From positions 6,106,280 through 6,170,279 of the forward strand of contig JALMQS010000066.1 of assembly GCA_024734495.1 (NCBI GenBank): 64,000 nt of DNA, read 5' to 3'. A program made the position numbers and the translations under genes. The notes under the pieces were generated by a model that did not search any database, was not told where the DNA came from, and saw nothing but the letters and a program-made list of their open reading frames with translations. The stretch comes from Forficula auricularia (Eukaryota; Arthropoda; Insecta; Dermaptera; Forficulidae). Below are positions 1-10,680 of the stretch, one piece after another; within the stretch, counting starts at the first letter, position 1, and the number at the start of each line of letters is the position of its first letter.

Positions 1-946
1 AGAAAACATTTTTGTTTTGTTTTGAAAAGTAGTTATGTATTGGTTATCGTTTTTTGAGTCCACAATTTTTTCCACACCGTACAACCGATTGAAATGAAAT
101 TGAAATCCTACCAAAATGCTGATTAGTTTTTGTTACATATCCTACTACAAACATTAGTACTTTATTTCGGTACTTTTTTAGTTTTTTCTAAATATCTTGA
201 AAATGACATAACCAATTTTGATGATATTTAATATCCTCTAATTAAGTAACTTGGGGACCACAAAAAAGGTTAAACAAAGTTTTTAGTAAAATTATATTTT
301 AAAGTACTTTTCCCTAGAGAAAGATAGTACTTTTTTAAATTCTTTAAAATCTATTCATTCGATCGGTTTAATATAGCTATTTAACCTTGCTTAAGTAAGA
401 ATGGATAGACTTCTCTCTGTGAAATGCTAACAATTTGTGACGAAATTTTATAAGAAACCATAGCAACTGCGTTGTTTTCTTATCCGTTAGGTACGTAAAT
501 CGAAAATAGCGATCGATTCTCATCTAATACTTGAGGACTAACCGTTCTACATTGGATTTTTGAAGTTTCAATTATTATTAGTAACCATTGCTGAAGACAT
601 GGAGGAATCGATTGAAAATCAAAAATAACGATCGATTCTTATCTTATACTAGAGGAATAGCCTTATTGCATTCCATTTTTGATGTTTTGGCTATTAGTGG
701 TAACCTCTATTGAAAACATGGAATAATCGACTTAAAATCAAAAAGACTAAATTTTTTTCGTAAACAAGTAAGCTTGACCAATTTAGAATGGTTATTCATC
801 AAGTATTAGATGAGAATCGATGGCTATTTTTGAATTTAAGTCAACATGATCTGCAATTAGCCAGTGATATCTGATTAATAATAAAGGAATGAACATATTA
901 ATATTTTAAATGACTTTGGATAAAGTTTAGCAACGATTCGTTGGAG
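1..946 (-). repeat. Family B interspersed repeat, truncated by window edge
   Basis: This is a reverse-orientation copy of the repeat seen complete at 33735-35395. Bases 1-340 match the complement of about 34850-35110, and 480-860 carry the ~118-bp internal units containing 'GCTGAAGACATGGAGGAATC'. It is non-coding. The inner end, near 'TTTGGATAAAGTTTAGCAAC' at 917-940, corresponds to the 5' end of the family. Confidence 0.75.
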
Positions 947-1022
947 TTTTTTTTTTTTTACTTTCAATTCTTATAGAAAAAGTGAAATATTTAAACAGTC
1001 TCTAGAAATTGACCATTTGAAG

Positions 1023-1296
1023 TCTTCTAATTCTAATTAATAAAGTAAAGGGTGTGTAGTTTCACAGCAAATAAAATAAAACTCAAAGAGGTTTATACAA
1101 ACTCAATATATTTCGGATTATTATTCCGGACTAATAATCCGAAATATATTGAGTTTGTATAAACCTCTTTGAGTTTTATTTTATTCACTGTGAAACTACA
1201 CACCCTTTACTTTATTAATTAATATCATGTTTCACCTAAAACCTACACCACTTTCTCTAAGTAAAAAAAATAAAAATAAAAAATCTTCTAATTCTA
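1023..1296 (+). mobile_element. Family D palindromic retroelement, hammerhead core lost
   Basis: The element occupies 1036-1283 and is flanked by a 13-bp direct repeat TCTTCTAATTCTA (1023-1035 and 1284-1296). Two arms of roughly 90 bp form a palindrome around 1130. A tail follows containing 'TGTTTCACCTAAAACC', then an A-rich (TAAA-like) end. The CTGATGA core present at 27727 and 63262 is missing from the apex, so only the GAAA halves remain. The 13-bp TSD and A-rich tail suggest target-primed insertion. Confidence 0.8.
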
Positions 1297-1435
1297 TTAC
1301 TATAAAATTGACTTTTATTTTTGAATTTTATTTGAAAGTATAAGATAACTAGTTAACTTCAGGTGTTTTTATTTATTTATTAAAAACTAGTCTAATGATC
1401 TTTTTAATAAATTAATTTTTCAGAGGAAACGGAAC

Positions 1436-1960
1436 AAAAATACTAAGTGTTATATTAAACGTTCAATAGCGACGTTTCGCTAATTTATTCCAGCTTCTTC
1501 AAGCTCTTGATCAAATTTCTTCTAAACACTTTGTCGGTTCATTTACCTTTGCCATTTAGTTATACTACATATAAAAAATTGAATACACAATAGCAATATT
1601 TATTTAGAGTTGCGAAACGTTGTTAATGATCGTTTAATACAGTGTTTCTCAAACTTTTTCGAATGCGGAACCCTTTTCCGTTTGGAGGGTAAGCTTGGAA
1701 CCCGAAAATCTTATGATTCGAGTTAAAGCGTTGTTATGGAAATGGGATTCACACAACTAATCCAAAACTGCACCTTCCTTTTGAACGCTAAATTTTTTTC
1801 ATCTGCCGTTAATTTTTTGCGGAACCCTTGGCGAGTTTTCATGGAACCCCAGGGTTCCGCGGAACATACTTTGAGAAACTTTGGTTTAATATAACGCTTA
1901 GTATTTTTGTTTTTTTTTCCTTTGAAAAATTGATATATTTAATACTTATTATGGAGTTGA
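1436..1960. repeat. Degenerate palindromic hammerhead-type repeat split by a hAT element
   Basis: 'CAAAAATACTAAGTG' at about 1436 is mirrored by 'CGCTTAGTATTTTTG' at about 1895-1909. On the minus strand the left arm (about 1455-1517) reads TTGAAGA, then an AGC-based stem II, then GAAACGTC, then GCTATTG. This is a hammerhead layout in which the core C is replaced by T. Stem I pairs CAAGAGC with GCTATTG at six of seven positions. The right arm is interrupted by the hAT element at 1640-1883. Confidence 0.5.
1640..1883. mobile_element. hAT-type MITE with 8-bp TSD
   Basis: It starts CAGTGTTTCTCAAAC and ends with the decayed inverse GTTTGAGAAACTTTG-like end. It is flanked by the 8-bp direct repeat GTTTAATA at 1632-1639 and 1884-1891. 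The 8-bp TSD and CAG...CTG-like ends are typical of hAT non-autonomous elements. There is no coding capacity. It sits inside the right arm of a hammerhead-type palindrome. Confidence 0.8.
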
Positions 1961-2410
1961 ATAACAAAAATAAAATATTTTTAATATGATCACTATTTAA
2001 TATAAAAGTTAAAATTACTGATAGTGGCAGAGTTAAGATTTCTAAAGAAAACAGCCTATCGAGAGAGCTAGTTCATGCTCTCGATCCCCTTTTAGTTTGA
2101 TAGCTCGCCTCTGAATTACATCCAGGGTGGCAAGAGAATGCTTGGAGTCTCCTGGCGAATTTAACTTGGCTGCACCCAAGAATTCACTACCTTTCCGAAC
2201 TTGGACTGTTTTTTCACAGAATGTTTTGGGTGGGATTAATATTACTTTTAGTAATTTTATTTTAATTGAAAAGTTTTTGTTTTGCCGAGAGTAGCAGAGT
2301 TGTTGATTCACAAAGAGAAACAAAGAGGTTGTCCTCTGCTTGATGCAAATAAACATATACACATATATCTCAAGATGATATATCTGTATATATATTATTT
2401 ATTTGTTTGA

Positions 2411-2445
2411 GACTATAGTTTCGAAGACTTGGTCTTCATCATCAG
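2411..2445 (-). ncRNA. Hammerhead ribozyme motif in PLE terminal repeat (left arm)
   Basis: Read on the minus strand: CTGATGA (2445-2439), T, stem II GAAGAC/GTCTTC with loop CAA, GAAA, then CTATAGTC ending in a GTC cleavage triplet. The match to the hammerhead core is exact. Stem III is minimal (AC/GT around TATA). Stem I beyond the first two pairs is weak and may use 'TTTAT/ATAAA' across an internal loop. Short stem III hammerheads are established in Penelope-like elements. Confidence 0.75.
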
Positions 2446-2639
2446 TCTTTCTTCAATTATAAATGTTTTTCATGGAGTCAATATCATATGGATACTGAAA
2501 ACTTGGTGTTCTTTCGTCACTGCTGGAGGGCTAGGAACTAATAAAGACACTCTATCTGGGCTCACATTCAAATATAACAATATGTTTCCCTTTCTCCTTT
2601 CTTCTTAGAAAGGAGGAATTTTTTCCTTTTTTTTCCTTT

Positions 2640-3197
2640 TTATCTTTTGTTAGCAAACATCTTAAGTAGATTACTATTGGATAGTTCAATTTGATTGTTT
2701 AAACAGAGTTCCGAATTTCTATTGAATGACTTCAAAATTTCTAAAGATTCGATTGCGCTAATCAATTTCGGGTTCTTTTCTCCTTTTATTAATCTAATAC
2801 CTTCTGGGAAGGAGTGATTGTTTGAATTTAAATGTTCTGCAAAAGAATTTTCGTACTTTTTATTTTTATAATCTCTTATGTGTTCATTTAGTCGAATTTT
2901 CAGATTTCTCTCGGTTTTTCCCACATATATTGCTTCGCAATCTTTGCATTTCAAACTATAAACCCCTTCTTTTTCTATATTTGGTAATTTGTCTTTTTTA
3001 TTTGAACCTAAATCTTTTCCTAGAGTAATTGGAGTTTTGAATACTGTTTTGAACCCTAATTTTTTCATTTTTTGTTTTAATTTTTCCGAAATTTGTCCAT
3101 AATATGGAAGAACTATTCTAGGATTTTCTTTTTCTTTTTCATTCTTTTGTGAATATACTGATTCCAGGGTTAATTTTTCAATTTTTTTATTTAACAT
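2640..3197 (-). CDS. PLE GIY-YIG endonuclease domain (inverted copy)
   Basis: 185 residues, identical to the plus-strand copy at 4922-5479. It carries GVY (residues 78-80), a CKDC pair (84-87), YVG (91-93), Arg102 in RLNEH and a downstream Glu150. These are the expected GIY-YIG signature elements. Upstream of it in the same arm lie the same stop codon and the same 8-base homopolymer frameshift as in the plus copy. It is therefore a fragment of a broken ORF, not an independent gene; the Met start is arbitrary. Confidence 0.8.
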   Translation of the reverse strand: MLNKKIEKLTLESVYSQKNEKEKENPRIVLPYYGQISEKLKQKMKKLGFKTVFKTPITLGKDLGSNKKDKLPNIEKEGVYSLKCKDCEAIYVGKTERNLKIRLNEHIRDYKNKKYENSFAEHLNSNNHSFPEGIRLIKGEKNPKLISAIESLEILKSFNRNSELCLNNQIELSNSNLLKMFANKR

Positions 3198-3690
3198 TTG
3201 GTCTATAAGGCTTGCTTCGTACCCATTATTTACCGCGATTTCTTTAATTGTCTCTCATTCCTGTGAATATGCTTTTTCTGATAAAGGTATATTTATTAGT
3301 CTATGTATCATTGAATGGAAGGCTGCGTGTTTATGTGACATTGGTCTACAAGAATTTTTATGTATTACAATGTCAGTAGCTGTGGGTTTTCTATAAATTT
3401 CAAAGGTGTGCTTATTTCCGGAGATGTTTATTTTTAAATCTAAAAAATTTAGTATTTTCTCTTTTTCTTTCTCTACTGTGAATTTAATTTTCTCATGAAG
3501 ATTATTTATATATTCTATAAATGTGTCTAATTGTCTATTTGTTCCCCCCCCATAGTAAAATTATATCATCCACGTATCGATAATAGTATATAATGTTTTT
3601 TGAATATTTTTCATTGTCAAGGAATTTATTTTCAAAATCATTTAAGAATATTTCTGCTAATAACGGGGACAATGGAGATCCTATTGATTA

Positions 3691-4584
3691 TTAGAGAAGG
3701 AAATTCGACACATTAAAAATAATAAAAATAAAAACAAAATTAATAATGAACCCCAAATCGTAAAATCACTCAAAGCGAAAATAAAAGAAAATAAATTGAC
3801 TATAGTTAAAAGCGACAAAGGAAATTCAGTTGTAATTTTAGATCAAAAAACATACATGGAAAAAACCGAACAATTCATAAAAGCACATAAATTCGTAGAA
3901 ATTAAAAACCCGGTCAATAAATTCAGTAAAATCGTTAAAGAAAAAATAAAAAGTTCAGAATTACTTTCAAAAAAAGAAAAATACATTCTAACAGAACGAA
4001 ATCCATTATGCCCAAGGTTATATGGACTTCCCAAAATACACAAGTCAGAGGAATTAGAAAAAATTCCCATCAGACCCGTCGTTAGTTATATAAACTCATC
4101 AATAACGAAACTTGCAAAAAAACTAAACAGCATTTTTCGAGAAAGAACAAAATTCAAAGCTGAACATTCTATTAAAAACTCAATCGAACTTATAGACAAA
4201 ATTAAAGATATTAAAATTCCTAATAATGCGAAGCTTCTATCCTTAGATATCACGAGCCTTTTCACTAATATACCGCCAAACGAAACAAAACAGTTAGTAG
4301 ACAAAATTATTTTCAGGTCAGTTGGCCTAAACAACCTGGAAAAAATGGATCTAAGCAGTCTGGTCCACACATGTATCAACCACAATTTCTTTCAATTTGG
4401 GACAAAATTTTATGAACAAAGGGAGGGATTATCAATAGGATCTCCATTGTCCCCGTTATTAGCAGAAATATTCTTAAATGATTTTGAAAATAAATTCCTT
4501 GACAATGAAAAATATTCAAAAAACATTATATACTATTATCGATACGTAGATGATATAATTTTACTATGGGGGGGGAACAAATAG
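3691..4584 (+). pseudogene. Penelope-like reverse transcriptase, N-terminally truncated and frameshifted
   Basis: The open frame runs in from the inverted-repeat junction at about 3691. It includes motifs typical of PLE RT: 'RPVVSYINSS', 'LLSLDITSLFTNIP' (catalytic Asp) and 'YRYVDDIILLW' near 4540. The frame breaks in a run of eight G at 4568-4575. Seven G would restore continuity into TNRQLDTF..., so one base appears to have been added. The N-terminus of the family protein is absent. Confidence 0.85.
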
Positions 4585-4921
4585 ACAATTAGACACATTT
4601 ATAGAATATATAAATAATCTTCATGAGAAAATTAAATTCACAGTAGAGAAAGAAAAAGAGAAAATACTAAATTTTTTAGATTTAAAAATAAACATCTCCG
4701 GAAATAAGCACACCTTTGAAATTTATAGAAAACCCACAGCTACTGACATTGTAATACATAAAAATTCTTGTAGACCAATGTCACATAAACACGCAGCCTT
4801 CCATTCAATGATACATAGACTAATAAATATACCTTTATCAGAAAAAGCATATTCACAGGAATGAGAGACAATTAAAGAAATCGCGGTAAATAATGGGTAC
4901 GAAGCAAGCCTTATAGACCAA
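4585..4921 (+). pseudogene. PLE RT thumb/linker region with in-frame stop
   Basis: After the G-run the other frame reads from TNRQLDTFIEYINN through KINISGNKHTFEIYRKPTA. It then meets TGA at about 4862-4864 (SQE-stop-ETIKEIA) and continues into the GIY-YIG region. The same stop occurs in the inverted left arm. Both lesions therefore predate the inverted duplication or have been spread between the arms by gene conversion. Confidence 0.75.
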
Positions 4922-5479
4922 ATGTTAAATAAAAAAATTGAAAAATTAACCCTGGAATCAGTATATTCACAAAAGAATGAAAAAGAAAAAGAAAATCCTA
5001 GAATAGTTCTTCCATATTATGGACAAATTTCGGAAAAATTAAAACAAAAAATGAAAAAATTAGGGTTCAAAACAGTATTCAAAACTCCAATTACTCTAGG
5101 AAAAGATTTAGGTTCAAATAAAAAAGACAAATTACCAAATATAGAAAAAGAAGGGGTTTATAGTTTGAAATGCAAAGATTGCGAAGCAATATATGTGGGA
5201 AAAACCGAGAGAAATCTGAAAATTCGACTAAATGAACACATAAGAGATTATAAAAATAAAAAGTACGAAAATTCTTTTGCAGAACATTTAAATTCAAACA
5301 ATCACTCCTTCCCAGAAGGTATTAGATTAATAAAAGGAGAAAAGAACCCGAAATTGATTAGCGCAATCGAATCTTTAGAAATTTTGAAGTCATTCAATAG
5401 AAATTCGGAACTCTGTTTAAACAATCAAATTGAACTATCCAATAGTAATCTACTTAAGATGTTTGCTAACAAAAGATAA
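4922..5479 (+). CDS. PLE GIY-YIG endonuclease domain (plus copy)
   Basis: C-terminal 185 residues of the PLE polyprotein. A basic N-terminal part (LNKKIEKLTLES) precedes the GIY-YIG domain with GVY...YVG, Arg102, His106 and an AEHL segment. In Penelope elements this domain nicks the target for reverse transcription. It is in frame with the region downstream of the stop at 4862, so it is the end of a disrupted ORF. The Met start is arbitrary. The terminal repeat with the ribozyme follows about 190 bp downstream. Confidence 0.8.
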   Translation: MLNKKIEKLTLESVYSQKNEKEKENPRIVLPYYGQISEKLKQKMKKLGFKTVFKTPITLGKDLGSNKKDKLPNIEKEGVYSLKCKDCEAIYVGKTERNLKIRLNEHIRDYKNKKYENSFAEHLNSNNHSFPEGIRLIKGEKNPKLISAIESLEILKSFNRNSELCLNNQIELSNSNLLKMFANKR

Positions 5480-5654
5480 AAAGGAAAAAAAAGGAAAAAA
5501 TTCCTCCTTTCTAAGAAGAAAGGAGAAAGGGAAACATATTGTTATATTTGAATGTGAGCCCAGATAGAGTGTCTTTATTAGTTCCTAGCCCTCCAGCAGT
5601 GACGAAAGAACACCAAGTTTTCAGTATCCATATGATATTGACTCCATGAAGGAC

Positions 5655-5725
5655 ATTTATAATTGAAGAAGGACTGATGATGAAGACCAGGTCTTCGAAA
5701 CTATAGTCTCAAACAAATAAATAAT
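5655..5725 (+). ncRNA. Hammerhead ribozyme motif in PLE terminal repeat (right arm)
   Basis: CTGATGA (5674-5680), stem II GAAGAC/GTCTTC (5682-5687 with 5691-5696), GAAA (5697-5700), then CTATAGTC with predicted cleavage after C5708. GA/TC closes stem I, and 'TTTAT' upstream can pair with 'ATAAA' downstream across an internal loop. All core bases match the consensus. Hammerheads in PLE terminal repeats are established knowledge; activity here is inferred. Confidence 0.8.
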
Positions 5726-5973
5726 ATATATACAGATATATCATCTTGAGATATATGTGTATATGTTTGTTTGCATCAAGCAGAGGACAACCTCTTTGTT
5801 TCTCTTTGTGAATTCTATTTTAATTTCGTTTTGTTATTGATGCTGGCTGGATAAGTGGTAGTACTGATAGTCAATAAATGCATAAAGAAAAATCAATAAG
5901 GTTGTCCTGTTCTTGGTGCAAATAAACATATACCTACATATATATAACGAATAAAAATGAATATACCTATATA

Positions 5974-6883
5974 TCGGGTGTTTTTTTTAGAGGTATAGAA
6001 CTTCGAATTGAAATAAAACACAAGAAAATCGTTTTAATGTCCATCAATTTGGCTTTATTGGAAGGATAATTTTATGCCATTAATGTTTAAATATGATCTC
6101 GGGCATGTGGCCGCCGCGGCTGGCTCGAATAAATCCAATTCTACAGGTCCAATTTTCAACCACTTTTTCGAGCATATGGGGCCGTATGTTGGCAATAACG
6201 CCACGAATGTTGGCTTCCAAGTCCCCTAACGTTTCTGGTTTGTTGGCGTAGACGAGCGACTTCACATATCCCCAAAGAAAATAATCCAATGGTGTCAAAT
6301 CACACGATCTTGGTGGCCAATTGACAGGTCCATTCCGCGAAATTATGCGCTCATCGAATGTGACGTGCGCTGTGTGGCATGTAGCGCCGTCTTGTTGGAA
6401 CCACAACTCATCCACATTCATGCCATCCAATTCGGGAACAAAATAGTCGGTTATCATGGCTCTATACCGGTCTCCATTAACGGTAACTGACTCTCCAGCA
6501 TTATTTCGGAAGAAGTATGGCCCAATGACTCCACCAGCCCATAGAGCACACCAAACAGTCAGTTTTTGTGGATGTAATGGCGTCTCAAGGGTCTCATGTG
6601 GATTCTCTTCACTCCAAATGCGGCAATTTTGCTTGTTGACGTAGCCAACATTCGTGGCGTTATTGCCAACATACGGCCCCATATGCTCGAAAAAGTGGTT
6701 GAAAATTGGACCTGTAGAATTGGATTTATTCGAGCCAGCCGCGGCGGCCACATGCCCGAAATCATATTTAAACATTAATGGCATAAAATTATCCTTCCAA
6801 TAAAGCCAAATTGATGGACATTAAAACGATTTTCTTGTGTTTTATTTCAATTCGAAGTTCTATACCTCTAAAAAAACACCCGA
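5974..6883 (-). mobile_element. Mariner-like element rearranged into a 240-bp-arm palindrome
   Basis: Ends TCGGGTGTTTT... and ...AACACCCGA are flanked by TA (5972-5973, 6884-6885). Arms 5974-6215 and 6643-6883 are near-perfect inverses. The right arm is not a normal 5' end; it is an inverted copy of the transposase 3' end, including the region encoding the C-terminal HMPEIIFKH. The 5' half of the transposase has thus been replaced by a fold-back of the 3' end. Confidence 0.85.
6080..6643 (-). pseudogene. Tc1/mariner transposase, C-terminal part
   Basis: The minus strand encodes the catalytic C-terminal half: NKQNCRIWSEENPHET, LTVWCALWAGGVIGPYFF, WFQQDGATCHTA, WPPRSCDLTPLDYFLWGYVK, ending MPEIIFKH. 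From the QQDGA Asp to the LDYF Asp there are 34 residues, a DD34D-type spacing. The first catalytic Asp and the DNA-binding domain are missing. A 234-residue ORF from 6784 is only open because it starts in the inverted arm; its first ~47 residues are antisense of the C-terminal coding region. Confidence 0.85.
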
Positions 6884-6960
6884 TATAATTTATTTGTTAG
6901 AAACTATAGTTTCGAAAGTTTACCTTCATTATCAAGTCTTTTTAAATAGAAATATTTGAT

Positions 6961-7949
6961 CTATTATTTCTCATCGGTTCAAATAATCTATTGGATGTAG
7001 GTAAATTCGCTTTGTTGTAATAGTAAGCAGCCCACTATAAATAAGTCAGAATAATTTTACTAACTCAATAGCCTTTTTGTGTGTTGTATTGCAATTAATT
7101 TTATTTCGTTGTTAGTTTCTATGTTTTAAATAACCTCTCGCCTCTGAGTTGAGTTCTATTCTGTTGGTTGGTGGTGGTTTTAAGGAGAAGTTTTGCCTTC
7201 TCTGTCTTTGTCTTAGCCACCCACACTTGTATATTGCTAATACAGTTGTAATGGAGTACTGTGGGCTGCTCGGATTTGTTTGCCGTATCTAATCTCTCGG
7301 ACAGATAAACAATTAACTTGTCCGAGTGAACCTGTTTTCGTTTTTGTTCCGATCCCAAATATATGCATATACGAGCGTGCAAATGGAGCCTTGTGAATAT
7401 GATAATGACCCACAAAAGAATCAACCAACGGAGAGGGAATAGAAATCCGTGGGGTGGGATTTATTCTTTTTTTCTATCCGGGGTGGCGAGACCTCGACAC
7501 CGAGGGGGCAATAAGGTTTTACATTTGTAGGTATTTGAGCGAGAGGTGGAAGCACTCGGTGTTCCGTTCTTCCTTCAATTGCCTCGGAACAATTACACCC
7601 GTCTATTTCGAGAGTGTTTCGCATCAGCGAACCGCAGACAAAGAGAGAGAATGGTTAACGGTTCCTCCTCAGCCACTTCCTAACCATAAAACACAAATCT
7701 CAATCTTGAAATTTGCTTAAAGAAAATCTAGGGGGACATTATTCACCTGCACCTTTGGTATATTTATATAATTTCATTTCTATTCCACAACAAATGAAGA
7801 CCACGAAAAAACGGGATAAGTCACATTTCGTAAATTTTTCAGGATAGTAAATTTAAACTTACAAAAGAAAAAAAAATACATAAAACACTCCACTCAAGTG
7901 TAAGCAATATTAAAGTACATTTTAGAAAATATAACTATTAAAATATGAA
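6961..7949. other. Unassigned stretch
   Basis: It contains a relatively GC-rich block at about 7430-7700 with short overlapping ORFs on both strands. None shows a recognisable domain or convincing splice sites. I see no feature that I can support. Confidence 0.4.
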
Positions 7950-8835
7950 ATAAACTGAAACGAATAGTTTCTAAACTTTATCCAATGTACTATCTTATTC
8001 TAACGTAAAGTACTTTAAAATATAATTTAACAAAAAACTTTAAATGACCTTTTTTGTGGTCCTCGAGGTATTTAATTAGGATAATAAATTTCATGAAAAT
8101 TGGTTAAATAATTTCCAAGGTATTTAGAAAAATTAAAAAAGTACTGAAATAAAGTACTAATGTTTGTGGACCGAAATGTACTAAAAACTAATCAGCGCTT
8201 CATTTTGTTAAAGTAGGTTTTCAATTTCATTTCAATCGGTGCAACGGTGTGGAAAAAATCGAGGACGAAAAAAACGATAACATCCATCCATCCGCACAGA
8301 CTAAATGAATTAAACTGCAACGGATCGTTGCTAAACTTTATCCAAATTCATTTGAAATATTATTATGTTTATTCCTTTATTATTAATCAGATATCACTTG
8401 CAATTTGCAGTTCATGTTGACTTTAATTCAAAAATAATGATCGATTCTCATTTAACAGTCCAGGAATAACCATTCTACATTGGATTTTTGACGTTTCGGT
8501 TTTTATTGGTAACCATTGGTGAAGACATAGAGGATTCGACTTAAAATTAAAAATAGCGATCGATTCTCATCTAATACTTGAGGAATAACAATTCTACATT
8601 AGATTTTTGACGCTTCGATTATTATTGGTAACCATTGCTGAAGACATAGAGGAATCGACTTAAAATCAAAAATAACGATCAATTCTTATCTAATACTAGA
8701 GGAATAATCTTATTCCATTCAATTTTTGATGTTTTGACTATTAATGGCAACCTCTACTGAAAATGTGGAAGAATCGACTTAAAATCAAATAGACTAAATT
8801 GTTTTATTTTAAACAACTCAAGCTTGAGTGAGTTG
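7950..8835 (+). repeat. Family B copy, rearranged
   Basis: 7985-8300 matches the 3' third of family B. 8310-8830 then matches its 5' part ('AACTGCAACGGATCGTTGC') and two to three internal ~118-bp units. The order is the reverse of the copy at 33735-35395, suggesting a tandem junction followed by deletion. It ends near the palindrome 'CTCAAGCTTGAG' at 8818-8829. Confidence 0.7.
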
Positions 8836-9589
8836 TCTTAAACGGGGAGAGGGTAAAAAAATCAAAATAGTTAAATCTTTTGATGATCCGTACAATATTT
8901 TACACAATTCACCTCCAAGATCCTGTGAAATAAATGGGGCAAAAATAAGTTACTTAAAAATAAAATCTCATTATGTATAAATTAGGTAAAAATTTAATTT
9001 TTGGTACTTACTACTATTAAAAAAGAAAAAAAAATTGGGCAAACGTTACCACAGAGCCCTTCAAAGGGTCCGAGGTAAAGTCACGTGGCACTGTGTTTAA
9101 GTCATACCAAATCTTTTTAATGTAGTTTTAAAAGATTTATGGATGTTTCAAAGAAATTAAGCAATAACAGTATTTTTTTCTACACGAATACAAATTTCAC
9201 TTCACCATATAAGTAACTAAATTAAATCGAATTTATTGCTTCCTTGATATTTTAATTATTTTCCACCTTATTCATTGATAAATTCCTTTTAATGATTCAT
9301 CATAGTGATAAAAACAAGGCCTATTCTTTATTATTTCAGCAAATAGATAATTCATTTCCCTCTTTTCCTCGTTGAATATTAAACTAATGATATCATTTAA
9401 TAAATAATCATTCGAAGAATGTAAGACAGTTTATAATATACATATATAATCAATATTACTAATAAATTCTTCTCTCTCTTTAATCAAAAAATAATTACAC
9501 AAAATTGGTTTACATCATATTATATCAAATTATTTAATTCGAACAAATATTTATAAACAAATGCTGGTATTTTATAAATAATCCGAAAC
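8836..9589. other. Unassigned AT-rich stretch
   Basis: A short piece at 9035-9110 ('CCTTCAAAGGGTCCGAGGTAA') resembles the complement of a segment near the 3' end of family B (about 35310-35345). Nothing else is recognisable. Confidence 0.4.
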
Positions 9590-9740
9590 TTTGATGATGA
9601 AAAAAATGAATCTACATTAAATCTATTTTATTCGAAAGAATTTTTTCACTATTCTTGGGCTCCCTTATAAATTAAAATTTCTACCAGTCCGTCTCTCTCC
9701 GAAGAGAAAATTTCTTCTAATATACAAACAACTTACACTC
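9590..9740. repeat. Relic of the 25806/39438 hammerhead-element tail, inverted partner at 10686
   Basis: 'CTACCAGTCCGTCTC' and 'GAAGAGAAAATTTCTTCTAA' recur as the tail 'ACCAGTCCGTCTC' of the element at 25806-26060 and in inverse orientation at 10690-10760. Together with 10686-10798 it forms a decayed long inverted pair. Confidence 0.45.
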
Positions 9741-10554
9741 GAACTACTTTTAATATTACAACCGAAAACCCTATTAAAAATAAGTTCCATTGTGATCTGG
9801 AAGATTTTTATTGTTTTGACCATCCATGGGGAAATTATAAAAAATAGTTATAATCACAATTCAATTTCGAATCCTTAAACGGTTTTCTGGTGAGGATAGA
9901 AACAATTTATCCCTTAAAATAAAATCGATATTTTTAGTATAACCGTCATTTTATTATGGTGAACTGCGAAAAGTATGTAAAAGTATGTGCGAAATAAGCT
10001 TAACTATAAATTTCCAAAAGCCAGAGTAATATTGAAGAACATCTTTGTTCGATATAAAGAATGAAGATGATAAAACCCCTCTTGCTCACTTTCCTGTTGA
10101 ATCAATAAAGAAAAGGGCGGATTGAGCCTTGTTGGTGTTGCTTGATGGATTTCCCCAAATGAGTTCATCATTTGTATCTCATTACGATGGATTTTCAATA
10201 AACTCCCGGTTGAGTCAGCTTGAAACAAAAGATTTACGCACCAACGATAAAATCGCTCGCGCACATAAATAACATAACGGTTGAATTTAAACCACTACAG
10301 AAAATCTCAGAAATCTTTTCGAAAATTAAAGACAAAATAAAAATTGGAATAAAACCTTAAAATGCTTTCAAAACTCACTAGGTTTTCAGCAAATTTTAGT
10401 GATTTAGCAATTTTTAACTAGATTCAGCAATAATATCTAAAACACCAAGTGTTTTATACCTATTGCTTTTTTTCCAACCGACGTCAACTGCGAATTTCAA
10501 AGACTATAAAGTATAAGAAAAAAATAATTTTTTTTTTTTAAATATCTCATTTTA
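9741..10554. other. Unassigned stretch
   Basis: An 86-codon minus-strand ORF (10004-10264) has no recognisable domain and no supporting context. I do not call a gene. Confidence 0.4.
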
Positions 10555-10680
10555 ATTGAAAAGATTTTATTTTACCGAGAGTAGCGGAATTATTGATTCA
10601 TAATTAGATTATCTGCATCAAGCAGAAGACAGCCTCATTGCTTTCCCTTTATGAATCATGATTTTATGTTAAACTGGGCT
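10555..10680. repeat. PLE terminal-repeat fragment, inverted pair
   Basis: 'TTAATTGAAAAGATTTTATT', 'CCGAGAGTAGC' and then 'CTGCATCAAGCAGAAGACAGC' match the PLE terminal repeat at 2250-2350. The two halves face each other through 'GATTCATAA...TTATGAATC'. Confidence 0.6.

Larger units (their letters stand above)
2306..5813. mobile_element. Penelope-like element with 1,383-bp inverted duplication
   Basis: Left arm 2306-3688 is the reverse complement of right arm 4431-5813. Paired coordinates sum to 8119 throughout, so there is no net indel. The unique centre 3689-4430 holds the 5' part of the reverse-transcriptase frame. Each arm contains the GIY-YIG endonuclease domain and a terminal repeat with a hammerhead motif. 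Arm differences that I can see (about five substitutions) lie in the terminal-repeat portion; the 185-residue coding part is identical. Complex inverted and tandem termini are a known PLE property. The N-terminal part of the ORF is missing at the 3688/3691 junction. Confidence 0.85.
5890..6960 (-). repeat. PLE terminal-repeat fragment split by a mariner insertion
   Basis: 5890-5971 carries the 'GTTGTCCT...GGTGCAAATAAACATA' block. 6886-6960 carries the 'TATTTGTTAGAAACTATAG' block with a decayed hammerhead (CTTGATAATGA instead of CTGATGA). The two parts join into one minus-strand terminal repeat once the element at 5974-6883 and one TA are removed. Confidence 0.65.

Noticed and set aside
2822..3028. 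68-codon ORF opposite the PLE endonuclease (and its twin at 5091-5297)
   Set aside because: Antisense shadow of the GIY-YIG coding region.
6559..6778. ORFs on both strands over the mariner right arm
   Set aside because: Produced by the inverted copy of the transposase 3' end.
10004..10264. 86-codon minus-strand ORF
   Set aside because: No recognisable domain, no splice context and no repeat support; length is within chance for this window.
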